Below, in pieces: positions 7,236 to 17,260 of a stretch of DNA of 64,000 nt. Within the stretch, counting starts at the first letter, position 1. Each line of letters begins with the position of its first letter. The translations under genes were made by a program, and so were the position numbers. Source of the stretch: SAR202 cluster bacterium (GTDB lineage: Bacteria > Chloroflexota > Dehalococcoidia > Lucifugimonadales > UBA1123). The notes under the pieces are model-generated. The model searched no databases, was not told the DNA's origin, and saw only the letters and a list, made by a program, of their open reading frames with translations. Location of the stretch: assembly GCA_030752795.1 (NCBI GenBank), contig JASMDM010000003.1:16569-80568 (forward strand), given 5' to 3'.

Positions 7236-9479
7236 ATGAGTTTTTGGAAGAAGAGTAGGTCGACGACGACGTTGGCCTTTGTAGCGATGTTGGTATCGCT
7301 GGCCTTGATCTTCGGGGCTTGCGGAGCCGACGAAGAAGACGAACCGGATACGCCGGCAGCGCCTGCGCCGGCTCCCGTTCCGGCGGCGACCACCGCTCCC
7401 GCCCCGGCCCCTGCTCCGGCGCCCGCCCCGGCTCCCGCCCCCGCCCCGGCGCCGGCTCCGGTAACGCCGTCAACGCCTTCGTCGTCCGGCACCGATCTGG
7501 TCGGAGTACTCGAGGGCCCGGTCACTTTGACCGACGTCAGCACGTTCCCGACATCCTTTGGCGAAGCGCCTCAACTGGCCGCCATGGTCGCCGCGGGCAA
7601 GCTTCCACCGGTCGAAGAGCGACTGCCAAGCGCAGAAGGTTTGCTCGTAATCCAGTCCGTTGACGCTGTCAGAGGCGAAAACGGCATTGGTGAGTACGGC
7701 GGCATTTGGCGGCGAGGCTTTACAGGCCCAGCCGACAAGTGGAACGGCTACCGCTGCTGCTCCGGACCGGACCACGTGTTGTTCTGGGACTTCACAGGAT
7801 CCGTCCCTCAGCCGAACATCGCGAAAGGCTGGGAATTTAATTCAGACGGCCGAGAGTTGACCCTTTTCTTGCGTGAAGGCATGAGATGGTCTGACGGCGA
7901 CCCGTTTGATGCGGACGACTTCATGTTCTGGTTCGACGTTCTGTATCAGAATGAAGAGCTTGTGCCAAACAAAACGCCATGGTTTGCCATCAATGGCAAA
8001 CAGGGCACCATGTCGAAAATCGACGATTACACGCTCAAGATCACGTTCCCTGACCCATACTTCTTCTTCGCGGACGTGTTGGCAGGCGCAACGGCGTTGG
8101 GCGGGCATGCGTACCAAGGCCTTCGAGGCATGGGCTTTTTCGCGCCGAAGCATTACCTCGAGCAGTTCGTCCCCGAAATCGCTGGTCAGGACGTCGTCGA
8201 CAAATTGGCGTCGGACGAAGGCTACGACAACTGGGTGAACCTGTTCAAGTTCAAGAATGACTGGGCGCTCAACCCAGAGGTGCCGGTAGTCACCCCCTGG
8301 CAAACCGTAACACCGATCAACACCCCGACGTGGAAGCTCGAGCGCAACCCGTACTACTTCGCGGTAGACACGGAGGGCAATCAGCTCCCCTACATCGACA
8401 CCGTCATTCTGTCGTTGGCTGAAGACCTCGAGGTCATTAACCTGCGAGCAATCGCCGGTGAGTTTGACTGGCAAGCCAGGCATCTGAACATGGCCAAGGT
8501 GCCGGTGTACATCGAAAACCAGGAGAAGGGCGACTACACGCTCTACTTCGACACACAAGAGGTCGGAAGCGACGTCGCGCTGAAGTTCAACATGGACTTC
8601 ACACTCGACCCAGAGGTGGGCAAGTGGCTCGCCAGCGCCGACTTCCGCCGAGCCGTGTCCATGGGCATCGAACGGGACCAGCTCAACGAGGTGTTCTGGC
8701 TTGGTTTGGGCGTTCCCGGTTCCCACTCGCCAGCTGCATCGAACCTGTATGCTCCGGAACCAGAATCTGAATGGCGCGACAAGTGGTCGACGTTCGACCC
8801 CGAGCTCGCAAACCAGATGCTGGACGACCTGGGCTTGGACAAGCGAGACAGCGACGGCTTCAGGCTGCGCACCGACAACGGCGAACGCTTGGTCATGGAG
8901 ATCAGCGGCCGCACGGCGCAGTTCATGGAGTTCGTGCAGATCGCAGAGATGGTCGCCGAGCAGTGGGGCAATAACCTGGGCCTCAAGACCAACGCGATCG
9001 GAGTCGAGCGAAGCCTTGAAGGTGAGCGTGAGGTCTCCGGTGAGATTCAGATTTCGTCCGCCTGGGGTGACGGCAGCGACCACCTGTTCACGTTCCCCGG
9101 ACACGTATTCACGTCCAACGCGTTCGGATACCAGTTGCAGTTGTGGCGCATTACGAACGGCGAGAAGGGCACAGAGCCCCAGCAGCCGTTCAAGGATGTC
9201 ATCGCGAAATACGTGAAGGCATTCGGCGTACCTGCTGACGAGCGGATCAAATTGGGCAAGGAACTCTGGGAGATCGTCATCGACCAGGCGTGGATCGTTG
9301 GCCTCGTCGGCCAGTCTCCCGCCTCACTAGGTGTACGAGTTGTGAAGAACGACCTGGGCAACATCCCCGCCAGGCAGTACAACAACCCAGACACCAAAAC
9401 CCCCAGCATTTCTCGACCAGTCACGTGGTACTGGAAGAGCGCTGAGAATCGTCAACCACAACCCCTGTCCTACGAATAA
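7236..9479 (+). CDS. ABC transporter substrate-binding lipoprotein, SBP family 5 (Opp/Dpp type)
   Basis: A 747-aa extracytoplasmic binding protein anchored as a lipoprotein. The signal peptide (residues 1-28, two Lys and an Arg followed by a hydrophobic run) ends in FGAC with Cys29 as lipidation site, a slightly atypical lipobox. Residues 41-77 are an almost pure Ala-Pro spacer that would hold the domain off the membrane. The mature domain has family 5 features such as LREGMRWSDGDPFDADDFMF. A very strong AGGAGG precedes the ATG. It heads an operon with two permeases and two ATPases (9674-13904), after a 194-bp gap. The ligand is probably a peptide or similar small solute and cannot be told from sequence. 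Confidence 0.92.
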   Translation: MSFWKKSRSTTTLAFVAMLVSLALIFGACGADEEDEPDTPAAPAPAPVPAATTAPAPAPAPAPAPAPAPAPAPAPVTPSTPSSSGTDLVGVLEGPVTLTDVSTFPTSFGEAPQLAAMVAAGKLPPVEERLPSAEGLLVIQSVDAVRGENGIGEYGGIWRRGFTGPADKWNGYRCCSGPDHVLFWDFTGSVPQPNIAKGWEFNSDGRELTLFLREGMRWSDGDPFDADDFMFWFDVLYQNEELVPNKTPWFAINGKQGTMSKIDDYTLKITFPDPYFFFADVLAGATALGGHAYQGLRGMGFFAPKHYLEQFVPEIAGQDVVDKLASDEGYDNWVNLFKFKNDWALNPEVPVVTPWQTVTPINTPTWKLERNPYYFAVDTEGNQLPYIDTVILSLAEDLEVINLRAIAGEFDWQARHLNMAKVPVYIENQEKGDYTLYFDTQEVGSDVALKFNMDFTLDPEVGKWLASADFRRAVSMGIERDQLNEVFWLGLGVPGSHSPAASNLYAPEPESEWRDKWSTFDPELANQMLDDLGLDKRDSDGFRLRTDNGERLVMEISGRTAQFMEFVQIAEMVAEQWGNNLGLKTNAIGVERSLEGEREVSGEIQISSAWGDGSDHLFTFPGHVFTSNAFGYQLQLWRITNGEKGTEPQQPFKDVIAKYVKAFGVPADERIKLGKELWEIVIDQAWIVGLVGQSPASLGVRVVKNDLGNIPARQYNNPDTKTPSISRPVTWYWKSAENRQPQPLSYE
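7356..7466 (+). repeat. low-complexity Ala-Pro coding repeat
   Basis: GC-rich imperfect hexanucleotide tract encoding alternating Ala and Pro (residues 41-77 of the binding lipoprotein). It forms the stalk between lipid anchor and ligand-binding domain. Such tracts are prone to length change. Confidence 0.85.
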
Positions 9480-9673
9480 CCTGTAAGACGAACCCAGGGA
9501 AACCATATGGGCTGCCTCAGGGAGACGCGCCATGCCAACCGAATGGATGTGCGAGTCGCCCTGGGGCGGTCCATCAATCGTGTCACAAGCCGCTGGGCAA
9601 CTGTTGATTGAGGAGCCGGGAGTGTCCCAATGGCTCGTGGTCCAAATCTCCGTGAAATCATCAAAGGTCTGAA

Positions 9674-10663
9674 GTGCTAGGCTTTATAATTCGTCGTCTC
9701 CTGCTCTCACTGCTGACCATATTTGCGGTGTCGGTCATTTCTTTTGCAATTATCCAACTCCCCCCCGGCGACTACGTTTCGACGTATATCGCACAGCTCC
9801 TGACATCTGGTGAGGTGATCGACGAGACCGAGGCGGCAAACTTACGTGCCCAATACGGTCTGGATAGTCCGTTTCCCGTGCAGTATTACAAATGGGTAAG
9901 CAGCGCCATTCAAGGCGATTTCGGCCTTTCCATGGAGTATCAACGGCCTGTCGGTGACGTTATCGGAGATCGCCTCGCGTTAACGGCAGCGCTGGCGTTC
10001 GTCTCCATTGTTTTTACCTGGGTATTGGCGATCCCGATAGGCGTCTATTCTGCGGTGAAACAATACTCTGTCGGCGATTATGTATTCACGTTCATAGGCT
10101 TTTTGGGCTTGGCCATCCCTAACTTCCTGCTGGCACTCGTATTGCTGTATTTCGGGTTTGTATATTTGGACGCCAACATCGGCGGGCTGTTCTCACCTGG
10201 AATGGTTGACCAACCGTACGGCCCCGCCAAAGTCTGGGACCTGTTGACTCACCTATGGCTGCCGTCGCTGATACTTGCTGTGGCAGGCACGGCCCAACTC
10301 ATTCGCGTATTGCGGGCGAACATGCTGGACGAACTGCGAAAACCGTACGTGGTCACTGCTAGGGCGAAGGGGTTGGGTGAGTGGCGCGTCGTGACCAAGT
10401 ACCCTTTGCGCGTCGCCATGAACCCGCTGATGAGCACGGTGGGTTATTTGCTGCCCCTGCTGGTGTCCGGCAGCATCATCGTTTCCATCGTGATGAGCCT
10501 GCCAACTGTCGGTCCGATGTTGCTTCGGTCCCTGCTGGCTCAGGACATGTTTTTGGCTGGCACCATCATCATGCTCATTGGAGTCATGACCGTAATCGGA
10601 ACTTTTATCTCAGATTTATTGCTAGCGTGGATTGATCCTCGTATAAGAGTGGAGAACTCATAG
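9674..10663 (+). CDS. ABC transporter permease, OppB/DppB type
   Basis: 329-aa integral membrane subunit with six predicted membrane segments. The first is at residues 9-28, followed by the typical OppB periplasmic segment containing NLRAQYGLDSPFPVQYYKWV. The EAA loop that contacts the ATPase is visible as VVTARAKGLGEWRVVTKYPLR. The start is GTG, with AAAGG upstream. The stop is directly followed by the start of the next permease (TAG then ATG), so the two are translationally linked. Confidence 0.92.
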   Translation: MLGFIIRRLLLSLLTIFAVSVISFAIIQLPPGDYVSTYIAQLLTSGEVIDETEAANLRAQYGLDSPFPVQYYKWVSSAIQGDFGLSMEYQRPVGDVIGDRLALTAALAFVSIVFTWVLAIPIGVYSAVKQYSVGDYVFTFIGFLGLAIPNFLLALVLLYFGFVYLDANIGGLFSPGMVDQPYGPAKVWDLLTHLWLPSLILAVAGTAQLIRVLRANMLDELRKPYVVTARAKGLGEWRVVTKYPLRVAMNPLMSTVGYLLPLLVSGSIIVSIVMSLPTVGPMLLRSLLAQDMFLAGTIIMLIGVMTVIGTFISDLLLAWIDPRIRVENS

Positions 10664-11809
10664 ATGGCCGAAGAAAGCGCTGCTCTGGGGAGAGCCTTGG
10701 ACGACGCAGCGGATCGTTCGTCGGAGCGAGTCTATTCTGCCACTCAGTGGCAGTTGATGTGGTGGCGACTCCGCAGGCACCGACTGGCGATGGTCGCGGC
10801 TGTTGTATTAATTGGGTTCTACATAGTAGTCCTTGGCGCGAATTTTTTGGCAATTTCTGATCCGCAATTCAGTGAGGCCTTTCGGGGTGAAATGCCGCCT
10901 CAGCGTCTGCATTTCTTTGACGGTTGGTCGCCAGGCTTGTACGTCAATGGTGTGTCCGGTGCGCGAGACCTCAAGACTTTCAAGAAAATCTACGTGAACG
11001 ACCCCGAAGTCAAAATTCCGGTGAGGTTGTTTGCGCGCGGGTATGAATACAAATTCCTGGGCCTCATCAGGACCGACAGGCATTTGCTTGGAGTCAGTGC
11101 TCCTTACAAATCCGAGGAGACCCTATTCTTGATTGGCACCGACGTTCAGGGCAGAGACGTCTGGTCACGGCTGATGTTGGCGACCAGAATATCCATGCTC
11201 ATTGGTTTGGTCAGTGTGGTGATTAGCCTCATACTGGGAGTCGTGCTTGGAGGAGTATCGGGTTACTACGGAGGTTGGCCGGACATAATAATTCAGCGCG
11301 TGATCGAGATCCTTCGATCCATTCCCACGATTCCTCTCTGGATGGGCATCGCGGCGGCAGTGCCTCGAGAGTGGTCCATCATCAAGATATATTTCGCCAT
11401 CACCATCATCATCTCACTGATCGGCTGGACGACACTGGCACGCGAAGTACGCGGTCGGTTCCTCTCATTGAGAGACGAAGACTTCGTAACGGCCGCCGAA
11501 CTCTCGGGCGCGAGCAAGATGCGGATCATCTTCCGCCACATGGCGCCGTCGTTCTTGAGCCACATCATCGCATCGACGACTCTAGCGCTGCCGGCGATTA
11601 TCATTAGCGAAACATCTCTGAGTTTCCTTGGGTTGGGACTTCGGCCGCCGGCGATCTCTTGGGGCGTCATGCTCCAAGCCGCGCAGAACGTGCAGACGAT
11701 CGCCCTCACACCGTGGTTGATGGTCCCTGCAGTCCCCGTGATCGGCGCCGTCTTGGCGTTCAACTTCTTGGGCGACGGCCTTCGGGACGCCGCGGATCCT
11801 TACGGGTAA
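10664..11809 (+). CDS. ABC transporter permease, OppC/DppC type
   Basis: 381 aa. One membrane segment near residues 44-64 is followed by a long extracytoplasmic region of roughly 95 residues (DPQFSEAFRGEMPPQRLHFF onward) that is larger than in the standard OppC. The GTDVQGRDVWSRLMLATRIS motif and five more membrane segments follow. The EAA loop reads FVTAAELSGASKMRIIFRHM. It starts immediately after the OppB stop codon and probably forms a heterodimeric pore with it. Confidence 0.92.
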   Translation: MAEESAALGRALDDAADRSSERVYSATQWQLMWWRLRRHRLAMVAAVVLIGFYIVVLGANFLAISDPQFSEAFRGEMPPQRLHFFDGWSPGLYVNGVSGARDLKTFKKIYVNDPEVKIPVRLFARGYEYKFLGLIRTDRHLLGVSAPYKSEETLFLIGTDVQGRDVWSRLMLATRISMLIGLVSVVISLILGVVLGGVSGYYGGWPDIIIQRVIEILRSIPTIPLWMGIAAAVPREWSIIKIYFAITIIISLIGWTTLAREVRGRFLSLRDEDFVTAAELSGASKMRIIFRHMAPSFLSHIIASTTLALPAIIISETSLSFLGLGLRPPAISWGVMLQAAQNVQTIALTPWLMVPAVPVIGAVLAFNFLGDGLRDAADPYG

Positions 11810-11825
11810 ACTATTGGAAGTTAAC

Positions 11826-12848
11826 GTGAGCAATCAGACAGAAGAATTCCTCTCCGTGCGCAATCTGGTAACCCACTTCCCGCTCGACGAAGGAACCGTC
11901 GTCGCGGTCGATGGAGCGAGTTTCGATGTCCAGGCAGGCATGACACTCGGGATCGTTGGAGAGAGCGGTTGCGGAAAGAGCGTCGCCGCCCGGTCCATAC
12001 TGCGCATATTGGATAAACCCGGCGTTATTGTCGACGGCGAAATACGGTTCCGGCGCAGAAGCGCCAACGGCGAAGTCGGCGAAGTCGTCGACCTAACCAC
12101 GTACGACGCGGACGGAGACGAGATGCGCTCCATCCGCGGTGGTGAAATCGCGTACGTATTCCAAGAGCCGATGACTTCCTTCAGTCCTGTCCACACAATC
12201 GGCAACCAACTTATGGAAGCCATACTGCTCCATCGGAACGTTTCTAAAAAAGAAGCCGAAGAAATCGCATTAGACATGCTGAGGCAAGTGGGCATTCCGT
12301 TGCCGGAAGAGCGCATTCGCCAGTATTCGTTCGAGTTGAGCGGAGGACTGAGGCAGCGGGCTATGATTGCGATGGCCTTGTCGTGCAACCCTAGCCTCCT
12401 GATCGCCGACGAACCTACAACCGCATTGGACGTAACGACCCAGGCGCAGATTCTCGAGTTGCTCCAGAACCTGCAAAAAGATTTCGGGATGGCTGTGATG
12501 CTGATCACCCACGACCTTGGCGTGATCGCTGAAATGGCCGACAACGTAGTCGTCATGTACCTGGGCAAAGTCGTGGAGAGTGCGCCGGTCGACGATATCT
12601 TCCACAACCCGAAGCACCCATACACCAAAGCTTTGCTCGAATCGATTCCCCGTGTTCAATCGGGGTCGAGAGAAAAGCTAGCGTCCATAACGGGATCAAT
12701 CCCCCATCCGTATGACAGACCCACCGGATGCGCGTTCAATCCTCGTTGCCCCGCGTTCATGGAGGGCACTTGCGACGTTGGAGAACCCGAATTAACAAAC
12801 GTGGAAAGCAATCATCAGGTGAGCTGCTTTCTGTTTCAGGGAGGATGA
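11826..12848 (+). CDS. ABC transporter ATP-binding protein, OppD/DppD type
   Basis: About 340 aa. GTG 11826 is chosen because GGAAG lies five bases upstream; a TTG at 11814 in the same frame is possible. Walker A is GESGCGKSV, the signature LSGGLRQRA and Walker B LLIADEPTTALD. The C-terminal oligopeptide-transporter extension keeps its four-Cys pattern (GCAFNPRCP, TCD, SCF). It powers the permease pair upstream together with the next gene. The stop overlaps the ribosome-binding site of the next gene. Confidence 0.92.
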   Translation: MSNQTEEFLSVRNLVTHFPLDEGTVVAVDGASFDVQAGMTLGIVGESGCGKSVAARSILRILDKPGVIVDGEIRFRRRSANGEVGEVVDLTTYDADGDEMRSIRGGEIAYVFQEPMTSFSPVHTIGNQLMEAILLHRNVSKKEAEEIALDMLRQVGIPLPEERIRQYSFELSGGLRQRAMIAMALSCNPSLLIADEPTTALDVTTQAQILELLQNLQKDFGMAVMLITHDLGVIAEMADNVVVMYLGKVVESAPVDDIFHNPKHPYTKALLESIPRVQSGSREKLASITGSIPHPYDRPTGCAFNPRCPAFMEGTCDVGEPELTNVESNHQVSCFLFQGG

Positions 12849-12851
12849 CGC

Positions 12852-13904
12852 GTGGTTGAAAGTACCCAGCAAGCTCCTAAAAGGCTTTTGGACGTCACCG
12901 ACCTCCGCAAGTACTTTCCGATCAAAAAGGGGTTCCTCAGAAAACAAGTTGGCGCCATACGCGCCGTTGACGACGTCAGCTTTTTCATCAACGAGGGCGA
13001 GACATTAGGGCTTGTCGGCGAAAGCGGTTGCGGCAAGACAACGACTTCACGTTGCATTCTGAGGGCGGTCGAACCAACCTCAGGACAGATAATGTTCAGG
13101 AGCACGATCGGCGAAGAAGTCGATGTCGCAAAGCTCCCGTCGTCGCAACTCCGGCTGCTGCGACGCGAGATGCAGATGATCTTTCAGGATCCTTTCTCGT
13201 CGCTGAACCCGCGTATGACCCTTTTGGACATCGTGGGCGAGCCTCTGACGAATCACAACATCGGCAACCGCAGCGAGCGCGAAGACCGGGTTGCGGACGC
13301 TTTGAAGTTGGTGGGGCTGCGCCCCGAATTCATGCGGAGGTTTCCGCACGCTTTCAGCGGAGGCCAAAGACAGCGCATCGGCATTGCGCGAGCGCTTGTG
13401 CTCAGGCCGCGCCTGATAGTTGCAGACGAACCGGTGTCGGCGCTCGACGTGTCAGTCCAGGCCCAAGTGCTCAACTTAATGTTGGACCTGCAAGAAGAAC
13501 TCGATCTAACATATCTGTTCGTCGCCCACGACCTCAGCGTCGTCAAGCACATCAGCGATCGAGTCGCGGTGATGTACGTCGGAAAGATGGTCGAGGTTGC
13601 GACGTCGGAGGAACTGTTCGCTCAACCCAAGCACCCGTACACGTCCGCCCTTCTGTCGTCCAACCCTCAACCAGACCCCAGAACCCGTTCCGAACGAGTG
13701 GTGCTTCAAGGCGAGGTCGCCAACCCAGCCGACCCGCCTCTGGGATGTTATTTCAATCCGCGTTGCTCATATGCGACAGATGTGTGCCGATCGCAACCTC
13801 CACAGTTGACTGAGATCTCACCCAACCACTTTGTGAGTTGCCATCGAGCGGAAGAGCTTGAGTTGCCCGGTGTCGCAATGGCCAAAGCGGACGGCATTGG
13901 CTGA
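12852..13904 (+). CDS. ABC transporter ATP-binding protein, OppF/DppF type
   Basis: 350 aa, starting with GTG after GGGAGGA, three bases past the OppD stop. Walker A is GESGCGKTT, the signature FSGGQRQRI and Walker [13 protein letters not shown], followed by the family-specific C-terminal segment with Cys residues ([15 protein letters not shown]). It completes a five-component importer: binding lipoprotein, OppB, OppC, OppD and OppF. Confidence 0.92.
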   Translation: MVESTQQAPKRLLDVTDLRKYFPIKKGFLRKQVGAIRAVDDVSFFINEGETLGLVGESGCGKTTTSRCILRAVEPTSGQIMFRSTIGEEVDVAKLPSSQLRLLRREMQMIFQDPFSSLNPRMTLLDIVGEPLTNHNIGNRSEREDRVADALKLVGLRPEFMRRFPHAFSGGQRQRIGIARALVLRPRLIVADEPVSALDVSVQAQVLNLMLDLQEELDLTYLFVAHDLSVVKHISDRVAVMYVGKMVEVATSEELFAQPKHPYTSALLSSNPQPDPRTRSERVVLQGEVANPADPPLGCYFNPRCSYATDVCRSQPPQLTEISPNHFVSCHRAEELELPGVAMAKADGIG

Positions 13905-14571
13905 CAACCGCACCGATCGAGAGATCGAGGCTGCCGAAACATTAAGAGCGCGGAGTCATTGGCGCAAGATCCGCCGCATTCGGCTGGTGGTGTCAGTGGC
14001 GATTTGCGGCGGAGGGGTCGGCGTTGCCGCTCTGTATCTGGTCTTCTTGGCGGCGACTGAATATCCGAAAACCCCTGAACACCTCGACTTCACGAACGCG
14101 CTGATATTAGGCCTCGGGGCTTTCGTGCCCACCGCACTTTTAGCAGCAGCAATTACGTGGGCGATAAGCGAGAGGGTTGAGAACGCCCGCGGGATTCTTG
14201 TTTGGGTAGGCGTCGGTTTCAGCTTCGGCATATCATCCTCGTTTGTGACCGGCTTGTTCATTCCGTTCGGCACGGTGTTCGTCCGGTTCTTCACTGGGAA
14301 GATCGCGGCTGGCGACGTGTTCGTCGACGCGGTGGATTCGTTGTTCCGCGGTATTTCGGTCGCTTTCTCCCACGGCGCGTTCGGCGTGTTCACGGGCATG
14401 ACGGCCGGAGTGATTTTGAGCGTGGGCGCCTACGTGATCGACCGCACAAACTCAATGTTGAACTTGACGGTCCAGCGTTTCGCTCCACCCACGATCGCGG
14501 TTGTGATCGCGATCATTGTCGTCGCAATCGCGTCATTCGGCCCTGTCGAATTCTTGGCGAAACTCGGATAG
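13858..14571 (+). CDS. polytopic membrane protein of unknown function
   Basis: Up to 237 aa. The longest frame begins at TTG 13858 inside the OppF gene. A TTG at 13897, which overlaps the OppF stop by only 8 bases, is a plausible alternative start. After a basic segment ([14 protein letters not shown]) there are about five to six hydrophobic helices, including [19 protein letters not shown] and [15 protein letters not shown] at the C-terminus. I do not recognise the family. Its overlap with the importer operon suggests co-transcription, but a role in transport is only inferred. Confidence 0.7.
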   Translation: MSCPVSQWPKRTALADNRTDREIEAAETLRARSHWRKIRRIRLVVSVAICGGGVGVAALYLVFLAATEYPKTPEHLDFTNALILGLGAFVPTALLAAAITWAISERVENARGILVWVGVGFSFGISSSFVTGLFIPFGTVFVRFFTGKIAAGDVFVDAVDSLFRGISVAFSHGAFGVFTGMTAGVILSVGAYVIDRTNSMLNLTVQRFAPPTIAVVIAIIVVAIASFGPVEFLAKLG

Positions 14572-14769
14572 ACCCCACTTCACACTCTTCACTCGAAGCC
14601 CAACCGGACCTTGAATCCGAGAGACAAGCGTCAGTACGGAAACGTCGCCGAGGCAAGCTACCTTCTGCGGTAACCAAGCTTGCGAGTCCGCTTGACCGAC
14701 GCATAGCGCCGGTGATAGCTAGCTTGCAGCAAAACGTCTGTTAATTCGAGAAACGTTCTTCAGGTAAAC

Positions 14770-16053
14770 ATGCGTTTACGACGATCCCCGGCTCCACCAA
14801 CCGACGCTTCGACAGCCAAACCCACGCTGCTGTCAGCCCTGGCTCAATTCCGGATGTTCGAATCGCTGCAGATTCGCGACTTCCGGTGGTTGTGGCTAGC
14901 CTCCATGGGCTCGTTCATGGCCATGAACATGCAGATGATCACGAGAGGCTGGCTCGTCCTCCGCCTGGCCGACGACTCTCCCCTGGCGCTGGCATTCGTA
15001 ATGATGACGTTCTCGGTGCCAATGACACTGGTCTCGCCGCTGGCTGGAGCTCTGTCGGACAGAATCCCCCGAAAACGTCTGGTGATTATGAGCCAGGCCG
15101 GCAATGGCGTGTTTACGCTCATGCTTGCAGCCCTGGATCTATCCGGAGTTGTCACGTTCTGGATGGTTTTGGTAATCGGCGTATTGAACGGATCGATGTC
15201 CGCTTTCCAGATGCCGAGTCGCCAGGCGATGATTGCCGACATCGTGCCCGAGTCCAAGCTGATGAATGCGATCTCTCTGAACAATTCGGGGATGAACATA
15301 TCGCGCATCGTTGGCCCTGCTCTGGCGGGCGTGCTGATCATTTTCATCGAGACCGCCGGTGTTTTCTTCGTAGTGGGCGGCGTGTATCTGGTCTCGGTTG
15401 CGGCGGTCATGAGGATCACCGGGACGCAGGTGATAATCGACCGCCCTCGCAAGAGCGTTCTAGGAGACATACGCGAGGGCCTGGTGTACGTTGCCGCCGA
15501 CCCAGTGCGACGCGGTCTCATTATCATGGCGATCATTCCGGAGCTATTCGGGTTCTCGTTCTTCGTCCTGCTTCCCGCGTGGGCGCGAGAGGCTTTGGAC
15601 GTGCAATCGGACGGCCTTGGGATGCTCCTAACGTTCATGGGAATCGGCGCGTTGGCGGGAACCCTCATCCTCGCTTCAATGAACAATTTGAGCCGACGAG
15701 GGATGGTCGTCGTGGTCTCGTGCGTGCTGTGGGGAATCGGGTTGACGTTCAGCTCGCAAGTGACATCCTACGTCCTGGCGGTGCCGCTGCTGCTGTTTGT
15801 CGGCTTTGTCAGCGCGCTGTTTATGTCCCTGAGCGTGACGCTCATACAGCTCAACTCCGCTCCCGAGATGCGGGGCCGGATGATGAGCGTACGCATGATG
15901 ACGCTCGGGTTCATGCCGGTGACTTCCGTGCCGTTTGGGGCCGTCGCGGAGCGCATCGGGACTCCGGACGCGCTGCTCATCAGCGGGGTGCTTCTGATGG
16001 TGGTCACAATCGTGTTCGCGCTGGCCAGCCCCGGTTTCAGAAGGATCAAGTGA
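14770..16053 (+). CDS. MFS transporter (EntS/MFS_3-like exporter)
   Basis: 427 aa with 12 predicted membrane helices. The N-terminal signature QIRDFRWLWLASMGSFMAMN and the loop-2 motif GALSDRIPRKRLVI belong to the macrolide/enterobactin exporter branch of the major facilitator superfamily. It exports an unknown small molecule using proton motive force. The gene stands about 200 bp after the membrane-protein gene and has no obvious Shine-Dalgarno. A second member of the same branch is encoded at 45637-47001. Confidence 0.88.
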   Translation: MRLRRSPAPPTDASTAKPTLLSALAQFRMFESLQIRDFRWLWLASMGSFMAMNMQMITRGWLVLRLADDSPLALAFVMMTFSVPMTLVSPLAGALSDRIPRKRLVIMSQAGNGVFTLMLAALDLSGVVTFWMVLVIGVLNGSMSAFQMPSRQAMIADIVPESKLMNAISLNNSGMNISRIVGPALAGVLIIFIETAGVFFVVGGVYLVSVAAVMRITGTQVIIDRPRKSVLGDIREGLVYVAADPVRRGLIIMAIIPELFGFSFFVLLPAWAREALDVQSDGLGMLLTFMGIGALAGTLILASMNNLSRRGMVVVVSCVLWGIGLTFSSQVTSYVLAVPLLLFVGFVSALFMSLSVTLIQLNSAPEMRGRMMSVRMMTLGFMPVTSVPFGAVAERIGTPDALLISGVLLMVVTIVFALASPGFRRIK

Positions 16054-16230
16054 CGGCGAGGTCGGGTCGGGCGCTCCCGCATGCGGGATCTATCAACGGG
16101 CAGGTGCAACGAGCGGTTTTCGTGGCGTTCCCCAAGGCGCCAGAATATCCCAGCGCCGCGTCTGTCAACGATTGGCGCTTGGCTCGCGCCAATTTTTCCA
16201 TTCACCGCCCCGGATATCGCTAACACTGCC

Positions 16231-17046
16231 ATGATTATCGACGCACACGTACATCTGTCGCTCTACGACGGCAACGCAAATTCCCTCGCAGACAGCAAAA
16301 CCGTATTGCTGGACGAGATGCGTCGACGCGGCATCGATCGCGCGATCGTCATTCCGGACAGCCAAGAAGCGCGCTATGACATCGCGGGTTTCGAAACCGC
16401 GCGTACGCTCATCGACGATGCTGATCCACTCGATTTGTTAGGCAGCCCCGATATCCTGGACGGCCGAGTGCAGGATTTCGACCGATACGAAATATTACTG
16501 GCGGACAGGACGATTCACGGTTTGAAGTTCTTTCCTGGTCACGAGCCGTACTATCCCACTGACAGCAGATGCCTTCCCTACTACGAGATTGGCCAGCGTC
16601 AACGCCTACCAGTCGTGTTCCACACAGGTGAGAATCCCGAAAATCGCGACGCGGCGAGATTCAACGACCCCAAGTACATCGCCGAGGTCACCGAAAGATT
16701 TCCGGCCCTAAGTGTAGTAATCACCCACTATTTCTGGCCTCGGATCGAATACTGCTACGAAGTGACAAAAGATGTCCCCAACATTGACTTCGAGCTCGCC
16801 GGAACTGCAGACGGAGCAGTAGTTCGAGCATCTGGAGGGATAGGCGCGATGCGAGACGTGTTGGGACGCATGATTCAGGATCATCCGAGTCAAGTCATGC
16901 TCGGAACCGACTGGCCGATGTGCAACATTCAAGGTCACCTGGATCTTGTCGATTCGCTCGGATTAAATCAACCGACCGCAACAGGGTGCTGGGTGGAAAC
17001 GCGGCGGCCGTTTTCGAACTGCCGGTATGACATAACGAATCCGTGA
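16231..17046 (+). CDS. amidohydrolase family 2 (TIM-barrel) protein, frameshifted C-terminus
   Basis: Metal-dependent hydrolase or decarboxylase. The start ATG 16231 gives MIIDAHVHL, the usual N-terminus with the HxH metal ligands. Further His residues are in VVFHTGE and VITHYF, and the metal Asp is in LGTDWP. No Shine-Dalgarno is visible. The frame as read ends QPTATGCWVETRRPF..., which is not family-like. One base earlier in phase, the same DNA reads RNRVLGGNAAAVFELPV and stops at 17030, exactly the expected C-terminus. A one-base loss near 16976-16980 is therefore likely, either real or an assembly error. The substrate is unknown. Confidence 0.82.
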   Translation: MIIDAHVHLSLYDGNANSLADSKTVLLDEMRRRGIDRAIVIPDSQEARYDIAGFETARTLIDDADPLDLLGSPDILDGRVQDFDRYEILLADRTIHGLKFFPGHEPYYPTDSRCLPYYEIGQRQRLPVVFHTGENPENRDAARFNDPKYIAEVTERFPALSVVITHYFWPRIEYCYEVTKDVPNIDFELAGTADGAVVRASGGIGAMRDVLGRMIQDHPSQVMLGTDWPMCNIQGHLDLVDSLGLNQPTATGCWVETRRPFSNCRYDITNP

Positions 17047-17177
17047 CGTGTGGTTCTTGATCACGTTGATTCTCTGTTCCTGGGCGTCGAGGCCATAGCC
17101 GGGAGGCGGCTGCGGAATTGGTGGACGCATCGGCCGCGGGAACGAGCCGGGAGGGACGAGCCCCGCAATCGAGGATA

Positions 17178-17221
17178 GAAAGAAAAAAGAAAGGACGGGC
17201 GCATGCGAGAGCCCGTCCTTT
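17178..17221 (-). terminator. Rho-independent terminator of the deiodinase-like gene
   Basis: Perfect 11-bp stem (17190-17200 with 17211-17221) and a 10-nt loop. On the minus strand it is followed by a T-rich tract (17178-17189). It lies 40 bp past the stop of the selenoprotein gene. Confidence 0.85.
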
Positions 17222-17260
17222 GTTCGTCTGATTGGTTCGGATGCCCGAGATGACTGAGTT

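Noticed and set aside
7380..7466. CRISPR-like or tandem DNA repeat
   Set aside because: It is a coding Ala-Pro tract in frame with a lipoprotein; there are no regularly spaced unique spacers.
7842..9104. Long open frame on the minus strand inside the first binding-protein gene
   Set aside because: It is antisense to a clear SBP family 5 protein, has no family motifs, and arises from codon bias in GC-rich DNA.
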